64,000 bases of DNA, taken from NCBI RefSeq assembly GCF_037975245.1, contig NC_092569.1, positions 24,659,168 through 24,723,167 on the forward strand. Reading direction: 5' to 3'. A model generated the notes under the pieces. It was not told the origin of the DNA, ran no database searches, and saw only the letters and a program-made list of their open reading frames with translations. Both the position numbers and the translations under genes were made by a program. Positions 55,501 through 64,000 of the stretch are shown here, one piece after another; positions within the stretch are counted from its first letter, which is position 1, and each line of letters opens with the position of its first letter. This stretch comes from Apostichopus japonicus (taxonomy: Eukaryota > Echinodermata > Holothuroidea > Aspidochirotida > Stichopodidae).

Positions 55501-58500
55501 TGGCCTGACTCCTAACTCCACGGTTTGTTCTAACGGTGTTAGAATGTTTCGTGCAATGTGAGAAATAACAGAGCAATGATTTTGATTTATCGGCGATGCT
55601 CTTGCATCTAAACAAGTGCTCTTACATCTTACAAGTGCTCTTACAAGTGCATCTTACAAGTGCATCTTACAAGTGCATCTTACAATTGCTCTTACACGGC
55701 AACAGTGCTCTTACATCTTACAAGTGCTCTTACAAGTGCATCTTACAAGTGCATCTTACAAGTGCATCTTACAAGTGCTCTTACACGGCAACAGTGCTCT
55801 TACATCTTACAAGTGCTCTTACAAGTGCATCTTACAAGTGCATCTTACAAGTGCTCTTACACGGCAACAGTGCTCTTACATCTTACAAGTGTATACGTGA
55901 CGGTGCTAGATGTTGGAGACTTGGTTTGGATAGTACAGTTTTATTTAATGGTCACACATTTAGCTATACCTGCCTGCGTATATAAGGATCCTATATAATA
56001 TATTTCAAGTTATAGATTTTCAGTATGGGACTTGGTTTCTGTTAGAAAAGTTTAGTCTCTCAACGCTAAATTTCCATGCTCGGATACATAGGAGGGGTAG
56101 GTGTAGGGGGGATTGGTAGAGGTTGTAGAGGTGTCTAGCATGCTCCTTCACCCCCCCCCCCCCACCCACCTTAACCTCAAACAAAATTTAAAAGTAGAGT
56201 TCCAATGTGCATTCTACAACGCTTCCTTTATGATCTAAACTAAATATGCCCTATAATACCCCAGTTTACGTTCCACCCCCCCCCCCCATTAACCGCCCCA
56301 CTCCTTTTTGAATCCATTGATTCACCTGTGATCAGCAGCCCAATCAATATGATAATACAGCAATATTGGTAGCATGAGTATCTTTGTTCCTTGGTATTTA
56401 CGAACGCATCAGCAGAAATTTACTCAAGAAACCGCAGCCATCTTTATGTAATGAGGCCAATAATCTGTCTCTGTTTGAAGCTGACCTTAATGTCAAATTG
56501 TGAATTCACAAGGACTCTACAGTTACTTAGCAAGGTGATGGACAACGCGCCGTGCTTCCCACTTTTACAAAATGTTACCTCTCTGTTCAACTTAATTTAA
56601 TATATAAGACCCTACCTACCTACCTATAAATTTGAAATGAGCAGAGAAATATTTGGCTAAAACGAGGTTCGAACCATTGGCTGCAGCTTTGCGAGATCTG
56701 TGCCCTATCAAACATTGAGTTATCCAACTCTGATAGCTAATGACGACTTTTAAACAGCCATTTACCTGTTAGAGATGGGTTTCGGGGAGAGACGGGGAGG
56801 GGGGGGGAGAGTGGGTTGCATATAGAATCCACATTACCTTGTTTACCGTGCTCCAGGTACCTCGCCCCATATTTCATACACCACACAATCTCGCAGTTGC
56901 ATAACATTTAGCAACAGTAATCAGTATTTCCTCAATTATTTTACCATGCTCAAATTGCAAAGTTTGACAAAACTTATCTCTCTCTTATTATTATTCAAAG
57001 ACGATGTTACAGGGTTGCGCGTGCGTGTGAGTGGGAGGGGGCATAATGAAAAATTGATAACCCTTAATTGTTAATGACAGCACATGACTCTATTACATGC
57101 CGAGCTGAAAGTACCGATAGCATTCACCACTGCATCAAAATACTCATCTCCAATGCAGCTTTAACACATGATGACAGAAGCAGCGAGTTACCCGGTTGCA
57201 GCCTAACCAAGGAGTTTGGCACAGGTTAACCAACGGTAGTATTTACCCTGGTTTAACCCTTCCACGGACACGTCTAGGACAAACTGAGAAGGTGCCGAGA
57301 ATGTCGCGATCGAAAGATCACTAAACAGTGGCACAGAATGGTGCCACTTAAAGATGGAACAATTTCAAGCAAACAATCAACGTGGATCATGCTGGCGTGT
57401 GAGGTCAAAACTAATACCCCATATGAGCCACTATATAGACGCTACCGCGATGATAATTTACGGCTGCGGTGTCTTGGATTCGCCAACGACTGTCGAGTTC
57501 ATTGTTTCACGGTAGTGAACTTGACAGCAAGCGCCAGAAAATTAATATGTTCTTATCGGTCTATTATTGCGATACAGGGTTACATTTGTGCGTATATCCG
57601 TATGCCGTTTTCTAATATTAGCATATAATAGGATATAATACCTATCATTCTCACCTACGAAGGTATCTATACATTACCATTTATAGAAGTCGGTGAAACA
57701 TTCAACAACGTGCTCTGTTGAAGTATATTCTGTATTTCATGTTGTTCATGACCGGCCAGCCTGTTGAATTGTGGAATAACAGAAGTCATTTTGGAGACAT
57801 TAATGAGCTCCATACAGCCTACTATGTACAATCTCAATTCGCTAACCAGGCGGATAACACACAATAACATATGTGTAACCAGCCATGCTATGAAATTACC
57901 ATATCCTGAATGACTTCGCACGTATCCCTCTGTACAATCAATGAAGAACGTAATTACAATACACGATGCATAGTCAACATGTGTGTTGTACCTGACACAA
58001 TTCTCTGATGGTTGTAGTATACTCTATACCTGATATGTTACCTCACTGGCGTTCCATAGACACATTATTGCAATGGATATTATGCACGTACATTATGTCG
58101 GTCCGACTTGTACCAGTGGAAGATAGTATCGACGTTAATGAGTGGACCGCTAGGATACCGCCGCTTTGCCCGGGAAGCGTGTAATGGAGTGTTTGTGTCA
58201 AGGAGTATTTGTATGTGATTGCCCGTCAGACTTAAGTTATGGACAAGAGTATACAAGGCCAGCTCAGCGGCCAACTCGTCGGCTTAACGAGGTTTACCTA
58301 AACATGCAGGACCCCTTCCTGCTTAATTTAGAGGGATAGATAGTAGATATGATGGGGTTGGAAGGGGCTATAGATATTAAATATGAAAAGGTTGGGAAAT
58401 TGATAGATATTAATTTGAGGGGTAGAGAAGGCGATAGATTATACATATGAGAGGGTACTGAAGGGGATAGATAATAAATATGAGGGGATGAGAATGGGCT

Positions 58501-61232
58501 AGATATTAAATATGAGGGGGTAGAGAAGGGCTAGATGTTAAATATGAGGGGGTAGAGAAGGGGATAGATATTAAATATAAGAGGGTAGTGAAGGGGATAG
58601 ATACTAAATATGAGGGGGTAGTGAAGGGGATAGATACTAAATATGAGGGGGTTGATAGGGGCTAGATATTAAATATGAGAGAGTAGTGAAGGGGATAGAT
58701 ACTAAATATATGAGGGGGTTGGGAAATGGAATATATATTAAATATGAGTGGGTTGGGAAAGGGATAGATAATAATATGAGGGGGTATGGAAGGTGATGCT
58801 GAGGTATGATGCATTACTGTGACGTAATAACTAACCACTGGTCATATAAACAAAGTAGCAAGCAAAGGCCCAGGTGGCTGGTAAATTGGTAAAGTAGGGG
58901 TGTAGTAAGTGGGACGAGTGAAGGGTGAAGTAGCTCGAAAGCAGGGAAATATCATGCCTTGGGACCATGGCGGAGCATGTGGATGTTTACCATCAGTAAG
59001 AAAAAATGATAACGAAAAAGGAACATAGGCACTTGTGGCTCAGTAAACTATATATTATGAACGTTATAACGTCTGTTATGTCATTTTCATACAATTTATA
59101 GCTGTATCCTCTTTTTCTCTTTTTCTTTTTCAGTGTTTGTGAAGTCGACGAATTGTTTGGTGGTTTAGAGTTCCGTTGTACCACAGATATATGCGCAATT
59201 CAAAACCCCGAAGAAACTAACAACCAAGGAAAAGGGTAATGTTAAACTTGACCAAGTCTACTAACAGAAGTTTAATTTTGCATTGAGTTCGTAACTTTTG
59301 GTCATTACTGTTTCAAGCTATGAAATATTCTTCATTGGTTCAAATAGTTTTGATAACCCCCGATCTTAACAATCAAGGGATCTTAGTCTGAGGTTACAAC
59401 CATACTTCTAAATTTGAGAGAGTTACCAGCCGCCTAATTCCATCTAGAAAATATTATTATACAAAAATATTATTTGACACTGCATTTTTTTTTTTTTAAT
59501 TTTACATAATTGGGACATCTTGGAAACTTGTGGTTAGTCAACTTGAGGATTTCTGACACGAATTTTTTTTCAATGGACTTTATAATGTTAAAGATGGTTT
59601 TTTTCTGGTAGGTCATCACATTACCTAGCATAATTCGTGTGGGTTACAATCATGACAACGGTTATGGAAAATGTAACTTTAAAAATCCTCGTTTTCGTGG
59701 GAGGCGGTTTGGGGTGGAGGGGGGTTAGAACATCAGTTTAAATTGACAAGAGCGCCCCATATCGGTGACTTCTCGCTGGCTTTTCGCTTCCCCTCTTTCT
59801 CATATATCCACCATGATAGACGAGGGGGGATCAAAATGCTTGAGAACAGATCGAGGTAGTTCGCGCAAAATAACAACATGACGCCAAGCAGGCTTTTTAC
59901 CGTAGTCCGAGTTGGCATCTGTCGACGGCGCCTAACGAAAGGCTCTCTGAATAGAGGGCGCGCGAACAAAAATGCTTTACGGTAGAACCCGCAAGGCGCT
60001 CACGCCCTCTTTCCGGCGAACAGTTTGTGAATAGTCTGACTGAAGAAGAAAGCGCCCTAGCTCTTCTGTTTCAAAAAATATATCAGAAAATGAAGTTTAT
60101 ATTTCTGTTCCTGTTACCGTGTTTTATGAATTATAGTATTCCATTATGAACCAATCTAGTTTTATCTATCTTCATTCAATTTAGAAACAAGTTATTTACT
60201 AAACCATACGGTATGTTGACATATTTTGGATTCACAAAAGTTTTCCAATAATATAAGCTATCCAATGTTATCTATAGTTAAACGGAACTATTACGTCCAC
60301 CATTAGTCATAAAATGTGTATTTTGTTATTAAATATAGGGAAAGTGATATAGCTATTCAGTGTCAATTATGACATTAATTTTGACGTTATCAAACAAAAT
60401 ACTTTGATGCGTAAGAAGCTTGTTCCACTTGAGGTTTAATAATCATAAACGCTATTTGCATACAAATAATTCGGAACGTAAATAAAACAAGCAAGGGAAG
60501 TGGATGGGTGTGTCGGACCGAACGAGGAACAAGCATGAGGGGGGAGGGGGGGACGAACCCAGCATTTTTTATCGAAAAGGGGGGTCAAATATCCTATTCT
60601 TCTCTAGCTCTTTTTACTACTTCTGTTTTTTTAGTAAAGTGATAAATTATTTCATTGATTGTTTAACTCGTTTGGTGTAAATTAGTTTGAACCTTTGTTT
60701 GTTCTTTTGTTAATGGTTAATTACTCGCTGTGTAAACCACGACAGGGGTGGGGTGGGGTGGGGATGGGGCATAGCGTGCAACGAGACGAGTCGGGGAAGG
60801 GGTGGGTATATGCTGTAGTGAACCTAGCCACAATTTGGGATCTTTCAATTACCCTACCTAGTGACCATGTAATATAGTGTGAACAAATATGATAGCAATA
60901 TTTCGTCTGTCAAGGCCACACTGACGTTGAACCTTTTTGTTTGTACAAGGCTGAGCCTGATTATCGAAGGATTTTGACATATTTTCTGTATTCAACTAGA
61001 TGGAAGGCTGGTAACTATACTAAATTCTGGGGTAAAACCATAAAGGAGGCACGGTTGTACCGAACCGGTACCTTACAGCCACCAGGCGGTGTCGCACAAC
61101 AGAACGAAGTCGATATCGACAAAGCCGAGGACCTTCTTCCAATGTTTGACGTCAGAGATAAATGGGGAGATCTGATTGGTGGAATACAGGACCAGGGTGA
61201 TTGTGGTAGCTCATGGGCCGCATCAACAATAG
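41944..61232 (+). CDS. Tubulointerstitial nephritis antigen-like protein (TINAGL), 5' part of gene
   Basis: Four exons (41944-42199, 53203-53269, 59134-59235, 61000-61232) join with matching phases into 219 codons plus one base. The product is a secreted basement-membrane-type glycoprotein. Residues 1-22 look like a signal peptide, residues about 24-70 are a somatomedin-B module, and a Pro/Thr linker follows. A VWC-like Cys-rich stretch begins with [10 protein letters not shown] and contains [27 protein letters not shown] matches the family's NQGNYGWxAxNxSxFWG block. The papain-like domain starts at FDVRDKW and [10 protein letters not shown]. The catalytic Cys is Ser at residue 213 (TCA at 61211-61213), while the oxyanion Gln at 207 is kept. 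A dead protease is the known state of TINAG proteins. The remaining exons lie beyond the window; none was found in 61.2-64 kb. Confidence 0.9.
42455..42560. repeat. ATGCATATAT/ATGCATAAAT decanucleotide array
   Basis: About ten copies of a 10-bp unit built on ATGCATA, early in intron 1 of the TINAGL gene. Frames on both strands across it (Tyr/Ile/Met/His-rich) are artefacts. Confidence 0.9.
42692..43224 (+). other. Candidate alternative TINAGL exon: 15-copy 10-residue repeat
   Basis: A start-less open frame runs from the stop TAA at 42676 to TGA at 43234. It reads [17 protein letters not shown] and then fifteen exact 30-bp units (42751-43200), each coding [10 protein letters not shown] or a close variant. 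An acceptor TATATGCAG ends at 42691. The phase fits exon 1 (G+TT gives Val). CCG|GTAGCA at 43224 is a possible donor. Differences among units fall at codon positions one and three but never two, and there are no stops. It could extend the Pro/Thr linker after the somatomedin-B module. Equally, it could be a plain minisatellite that happens to be open. No transcript evidence is available. Confidence 0.35.
42751..43200. repeat. 30-bp minisatellite, 15 copies
   Basis: Units begin with ACTCATAACACTAATGT and end GGTCCATCACCG, each exactly 30 bases with no indels. A GTA/GTT difference alternates between neighbouring units from copy 8 to copy 13, indicating a 60-bp higher-order unit and recent dimer expansion. 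The first two and last two copies are the most diverged, as expected at the edges of an array that expands internally. Confidence 0.97.
43276..43315 (+). other. Candidate mini-exon in TINAGL intron 1
   Basis: The acceptor ATATTTCTTTCAG is followed by 40 bases coding [13 protein letters not shown] plus one base, and then a strong donor GTAAGA. If joined to CCG at 43224 it reads in phase 0. It leaves phase 1, which matches exon 2 at 53203 (T+AT gives Tyr). The chain exon 1, repeat exon, mini-exon, exon 2 is therefore phase-consistent throughout. Short splice-like strings are common, so this is only a candidate. Confidence 0.25.
44036..44413. mobile_element. hAT-like MITE, family A copy 1 (378 bp)
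   Basis: Perfect inverted termini, CATAGGCGTAGGAG and CTCCTACGCCTATG, are flanked by an exact 8-bp duplication GTTGTTTG (44028-44035 and 44414-44421). The interior matches the copy at 51175-51550 along most of its length, for example GGGCACCTACTGAA, AAAATAAATTGCAATGTGTT and TGCCTATATGATATGTACAT. It is inserted in TINAGL intron 1. C-runs lie next to both ends. It has no coding capacity. Short frames on both strands overlapping this copy and the other are derived from the element. Confidence 0.92.
45470..46451 (-). mobile_element. LINE (Jockey/CR1-like) 3' end, truncated
   Basis: The minus strand encodes a reverse-transcriptase C-terminus. The first segment (46451-45978) includes [31 protein letters not shown] and [12 protein letters not shown]. 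After a frameshift, the second (45964-45731) includes [31 protein letters not shown] and [11 protein letters not shown]. This is the standard KFLGVxID...LxYC...WN-LP...FKxxLK order of Jockey/CR1-group LINEs. The 3' UTR carries a stem-loop (AGTCTCCTA paired with TAGGAGACT, 45517-45558) and ends in an A-rich ATAAATAT tail. It lies antisense inside TINAGL intron 1. It is 5'-truncated and frameshifted, hence inactive. Confidence 0.8.
45517..45558 (-). other. Stem-loop in the LINE 3' UTR
   Basis: A nine-base-pair outer stem (AGTCTCCTA/TAGGAGACT) encloses an inner stem (AAGCC/GGCTT) with a TTACA-type loop. It is located just before the A-rich tail. Conserved 3' hairpins recognised by their own reverse transcriptase are known in several LINE clades; that role is inferred here. 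Confidence 0.6.
48834..48882. repeat. 49-bp inverted repeat
   Basis: The arms are TCTTCAAAGGCTAA plus TGACAAGTG on the left and CACTTGTCA plus TTAGCCTTTGAAGA on the right, with a single central G and one mismatch (48848/48868). The 24-base arms could form a near-perfect hairpin. It directly overlaps the start of the hammerhead-like motif. Confidence 0.9.
48876..48906 (+). ncRNA. Hammerhead-ribozyme-like motif (degenerate)
   Basis: TTGAAGAA is followed by the stem GATCC-TGCTA-GGATC (48884-48898) and then GAAACGTC. This has the layout CUGANGA, stem II, GAAAC, GUC seen in minimal hammerheads of Penelope-like retroelements. The first core base is U rather than the required C, and no proper stem III is visible, so cleavage activity is unlikely for this copy. 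It is best read as a relic of a Penelope-like element's repeat. Confidence 0.35.
51175..51550. mobile_element. hAT-like MITE, family A copy 2 (376 bp)
   Basis: It has the same perfect CATAGGCGTAGGAG / CTCCTACGCCTATG ends as the copy at 44036. An exact 8-bp duplication CACAACTG flanks it (51167-51174 and 51551-51558). A G-run follows the left end and a C-run precedes the right end. The insert relative to copy 1 includes GCGCCCGGAGCGCGCG, a GC-rich motif. No transposase is present. It is inserted in TINAGL intron 1 in the same orientation as copy 1. Confidence 0.93.
52479..52520. repeat. (TA)n microsatellite
   Basis: An uninterrupted TA tract directly before the first tRNA-derived SINE copy. 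Confidence 0.9.
52521..52657 (+). mobile_element. tRNA-derived SINE, copy 1
   Basis: A 72-base tRNA-like head starts at 52527. It has the A box TAGCCTAGTGG and the B box GGTTCGAATCC. The acceptor stem pairs at six of seven positions, and the anticodon arm is TCCGC/GCGGG. The loop would give anticodon ACA, which is not a usual tRNA, so a SINE is more likely than a tRNA gene. The body GAAAGTTTTTTCACTGTTCT continues to GATTTTCAT and a TA tail. It is nearly identical to copy 2, 368 bases downstream. Confidence 0.75.
52889..53020 (+). mobile_element. tRNA-derived SINE, copy 2
   Basis: It has the same head (52895 onward), the same A and B boxes and the same body as copy 1, differing essentially by one extra T in the body. 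It runs into a long TA tract. Both copies start with ATACAATCAGCG. Near-identity suggests recent retroposition or a local duplication. The overlapping reading frames at 52768-53082 and 52906-53286 are by-products. Confidence 0.75.
53014..53161. repeat. Compound TA-rich microsatellite
   Basis: TA tracts are separated by TACAAACACACATAAATA-type spacers, some of which recur in inverted form, making the patch partly palindromic. It lies just upstream of TINAGL exon 2. Confidence 0.85.
53203..53269 (+). CDS. TINAGL exon 2
   Basis: The acceptor CTGCCATTTCAG and the donor GTG|GTAAGT bound a 67-base exon. With the one base carried from exon 1 it reads [20 protein letters not shown], the start of the VWC-like Cys-rich module. 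In the mammalian protein the equivalent is the GCMHGGRIY...DNCNRC segment. It ends in phase 2, matching exon 3. Confidence 0.85.
55603..55893. repeat. 13-bp minisatellite with higher-order structure
   Basis: ATCTTACAAGTGC units are interleaved with CTCTTACACGGCAACAGTG-type blocks in a larger repeated pattern of about 100 bases. The array has no stop in any forward frame, which yields three overlapping long frames of similar peptides; none is a gene. It lies in TINAGL intron 2. Confidence 0.95.
56655..56740 (-). mobile_element. Degenerate tRNA-derived SINE head
   Basis: On the minus strand, an A-box-like TAACTCAATGTTTGATAGGG is followed about 40 bases later by the B box GGTTCGAACC (56666-56675). 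CAGATCTCGCAAAGCTG lies between, in the anticodon-arm position. No acceptor pairing was found. It sits in TINAGL intron 2. Confidence 0.45.
58330..58795. repeat. Purine-rich minisatellite, about 39-bp unit
   Basis: About eleven diverged copies of GGGATAGATATTAAATATGA followed by GGGGGTAGTGAAG. Lengths vary through small indels. It lies in TINAGL intron 2, about 340 bases before exon 3. No coding role is seen. Confidence 0.9.
59134..59235 (+). CDS. TINAGL exon 3
   Basis: Preceded by a long pyrimidine tract and CAG, it begins by completing a Cys codon (TG+T) and reads [22 protein letters not shown] and [10 protein letters not shown]. It then leaves two bases before GTAATG. It supplies the last cysteines of the VWC-like module and the NQG part of the block preceding the peptidase-like region. 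Phase 2 carry joins exon 4 as Gly-Trp. Confidence 0.85.
61000..61232 (+). CDS. TINAGL exon 4: start of inactive papain-like domain
   Basis: The acceptor TTCAACTAG (60999) was chosen over the earlier open frame because GG+A gives Gly and continues [11 protein letters not shown], the family block. Then come GTLQPPGG, the linker, FDVRDKWGD and [13 protein letters not shown]. Ser replaces the nucleophile Cys, and Ala replaces the usual Phe after the Trp-Ala pair. The exon ends ATAG|GTAGGA with one base carried. The open frame upstream to 60941 (AEPDYRR and so on) is probably intronic. Confidence 0.85.
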
Positions 61233-63677
61233 GTAGGATATTTCACCCTCTTGGTTAGGTATATTGAAGTTTCAATCTTACTCCGCAGTAGATCATTAAT
61301 TGCAATTTTAGTGAACGATATTACAAATGAAGAAATAAAGGAAAGTTGAAAGTTAAAATTTCGAATATGACCATCGAGCTTTCCCAGTTCTATATTAACC
61401 TTCTTGTCGGAATTTGGGACGTATTCCAGGTAGCATTGATTTGTTACATATACTAATGGGTAACGTCTATGGCAGTTCCGAGCGTTCGACAAACTTTAAA
61501 GCCAAGTTCCCACTGGGTTGCAATTAAGTTGCACGAGAATGGGATTGCACATTTAAACGTCAACGAACGAGATAAGCCAAACACTCTCTCACGTCTTAGT
61601 AATATCATCGTAGAGTATATATGCTTATTTCACGAAGATATTTGATCTCCCATCTCTAGTGTTTTATTTAGTACTCGTTAAATTCCGTGCATTGAAAAAA
61701 AGTAACAGATAATATCTGCAAATCACTGCGTACAAATAAATTCATGATCATTTTTTTTTTGGCACTTATATGTAGCATTCACTATTGACTTCACCAAATC
61801 AGTTATAACATATACAGTATATGCGTTACGTCGATTTATCAATAAAAGTATTTTGCAACTTTTGTGCATGTCGTGTTATACACGTAATATATTTCTTATT
61901 ATAAACGCACGCGAGCGCCTGCGCAGTAGCGTGACAACTTAAGTTTTTTTTTTCTCCATTCATGACGGTTCCACATACATTCACGTATTAAAGCAATTTG
62001 TGTTCGTGTAATATAAGACGACAACAGGCTTTATCTGAGTATAAAAACTGTATTTCGATATGATAAACGTGTTCTTTCGTCTCCTTAAGACCATTCCCCA
62101 ATCTTATGGCTGTTGATAGAATGTTTATAGGAAACTGTCGAATGAGTGAAAGGTCTTTGCGAATGTGGGTCGATTTGAAAATGTCCAACCAGACAAAGAA
62201 ACAGCCTAAAAACCGCCTTAAATATCCAGGGGGGGGGGTGGACAGGTGTGTGACGTAATAAAATAATATAGATTCAGCAACAACCAAAAAGGGGGCGGCA
62301 CAAAATTGTGAAATCTGACAATATCCTTAGAATGTTCCTGTCATGTTTAGAAATGGAAAAGCTATAAGTTTAATGTTATGGGATAATCATACTATAGGAC
62401 AACGCTTTCGGTGTCACGTGGTCGTGGCGGATAACAAGGTCAGCTTGGCAAGACCTCGAAAGTTTCCGTTTTGTTATAATCTGATTTGTATTTGTGTGAC
62501 TCAAAGGAAAATCTTCTTTGAATATCAAGGACACAAAGGAAAATCTTCTTTGAATATCAAGGACACAAAGTCATCTTCACTTCTGAAAGTTATAACAAAG
62601 TACTATACATCAGATGTTATTGCTTGTTTTTCTTTCCATTTTCAAATCTTTTCAAATATCTCTCATAAATACATAAGCAGAACTACAACATTCAATAGCT
62701 TATAATGTTCGTTTATGTATACGTGACCTTGACTGTCACTTTAAGAAACTTACTAACGTTTGGTATAACAACTGTATCGAACAATCATGATTTTTGTGGT
62801 CTGAAAGAGAAAAGAATAACAATTTTTGTTTCTGTTAAAGTTTTAAAAAAATCTTTTATTTTGTTTACGTTTTGTCAATCCTTCTTTTCATTGAGTTTCG
62901 TAGTATTCTATAAACTGTTCAAGGTTACAATAATGGATTTAATAACCATGGTGACAGCAACTTCCAAAACTGTCAAATTCATATTTTAATCTGATTATTA
63001 TTATTGCTTTTTCTGTTTCTTATTATGAGATGCGGAATTAAAGTCTCAGTACGTGTTAGCCAAAACATTAAACTTCGACCTTTCCAGCTTACTGCAATAA
63101 AAGTTCAGTGAAAGTGACACCGTTCTATGCCATTTTCATATCAATATTCATTATTTTTATTGAGTTTTCTGTCGTTAAAAAGTTTGAGCTGAATAAAATT
63201 CGCCAGATTTATTAACGAGTCTGTAGATTCTACAAACTTTAATCAAATTTTGCAAGCCCCGCCCAACAGATCATGCGCCAATCAAATCTCTCTTTCTTGC
63301 TAACAACCGTTAGGCCTAGACTTACTTTTACTTTCGTGGCTAGCCTGTCTTTAGGTGCCTGCTCTTGTATCATTATATCGGTCTTACCGATGTAACTTGG
63401 AAAATTGTGTCATTTCCTTCCATTGCAATGAATAAATAGGTGTTTTCAGACGTTTCCTCCGTGGAATTGTAATAAGTGGATGATGCGAGTCTACGACTGC
63501 GTTGCAATCTTGATCGGGCCGCATGTGTAGACTATTTGTTTACATTTGTGTAATGAACATGCTGACATGGGTGGTCGTAGTGATTTTACGGTAAATCGTT
63601 CGCGCCATAAGGGCAACAGAAAATAAATGATGGTGACGCATATGAAGGAAGGGGAAATGGGCACAGAAGTCTGCAAG
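61233..63677. other. TINAGL intron (start) and gene-free sequence
   Basis: No further TINAGL exon was recognised. A perfect 32-bp tandem duplication lies at 62503-62534 and 62535-62566 (AAAGGAAAATCTTCTTTGAA...). The frame 62343-62705 that contains it has no recognisable domain, nor does 62705-62989. G-run near 62231. Confidence 0.5.
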
Positions 63678-63990
63678 GTGGAGGAGGAGGTGGAGGAGGA
63701 GGTGGAGGAGGATGTGGAGGAGGAGGTGGAGAAGGAGAAGGTGGAGGAGGAGGTGGAGGAGGTGGAGAAGGAGGTGGGTGAGATGGAGGAGGAGGAGGAG
63801 GAGGTGAAGGAGGTGGAGAAGGAGGTGGATGAGGTGGAGAAGGAGGAGGTGGATGAGGTGGAGGAGGAGAAGGTGAAGGAGGAGGTGCAGGAGGTGGCGA
63901 AGGAGGTGGAGGAGATGGTTGAGGAGGTGGTGTAGGAGGTGGAGAAGGAGGTGGAGGAGGAGGTGGAAGAGGTGGAAGAGGTTGATGAGA
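63678..63990. repeat. GGA/GGT trinucleotide-type repeat
   Basis: A purine-rich tract of GAGGAGGTG and GAAGGAGGTG units reaching nearly to the window end. It encodes Glu/Val repeats on + and Leu/His repeats on -; both frames are simple-sequence artefacts. It may form G-quadruplex or triplex structures. Confidence 0.9.
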
Positions 63991-64000
63991 GACACGTTCG

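Noticed and set aside
55596-55998. Three overlapping + strand frames of 94-129 codons
   Set aside because: The 13-bp array lacks stops in every forward frame, so the frames are repeat artefacts.
62343-62989. Two adjacent + strand frames of 120 and 94 codons
   Set aside because: The sequence is AT-rich and contains a perfect tandem duplication; no recognisable domain, and the frames do not join to TINAGL.
63540-63995. Long Glu/Val frame on + and Leu/His frame on -
   Set aside because: Both come from the GGA/GGT simple repeat; composition alone explains the open frames.

Overview
The window is eukaryotic and animal. It has spliced exons with GT-AG borders, LINE and tRNA-derived SINE remnants, many simple repeats and very low gene density. 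The recurring string GTAGGCCTAC and the style of the repeats suggest an echinoderm, possibly a sea cucumber; this is inference from pattern familiarity and was not tested. Two coding units can be supported.

(1) From 41944 to beyond 61232 on the + strand lies the 5' part of a secreted tubulointerstitial nephritis antigen-like (TINAGL) gene. Four exons join in phase. They encode a signal peptide and somatomedin-B module, a small Cys-rich module, and the start of a papain-like domain whose catalytic Cys is replaced by Ser. The rest of the peptidase-like domain is outside the window. Intron 1 (11 kb) holds fifteen exact 30-bp repeats that form an open, start-less reading frame encoding [10 protein letters not shown] units. 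Its splice phases would fit between exons 1 and 2, so it is a candidate alternative Pro/Thr-rich linker.

(2) From 4824 to 10481 lies a 5.66-kb DNA transposon with 21-bp terminal inverted repeats starting CACTG, a TG duplication on each side, and subterminal CCAATT-type repeats. It carries a split gene with a SAM-like exon and a conserved C-terminal module resembling SAMD3-like mobile-element proteins. A separate C2H2 zinc-finger ORF lies within the gene's second intron.

The rest is gene-poor and repeat-driven. Four short hAT-like MITEs with CA-type inverted repeats and 8-bp flanking duplications lie at 15511-16196, 20815-21093, 44036-44413 and 51175-51550; the last two are one family. Decayed LINE 3' ends lie on the minus strand at 26.5-26.9 kb, 36.0-37.65 kb and 45.47-46.45 kb. 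tRNA-derived SINEs lie at about 4.55, 33.65, 52.53, 52.90 and 56.7 kb. A 49-bp hairpin next to a hammerhead-like motif lies at 48.83-48.90 kb. Minisatellites and microsatellites include a 1.18-kb (ATTT)n tract abutting a LINE 3' end. Most long ORFs in the window are artefacts of these simple repeats.
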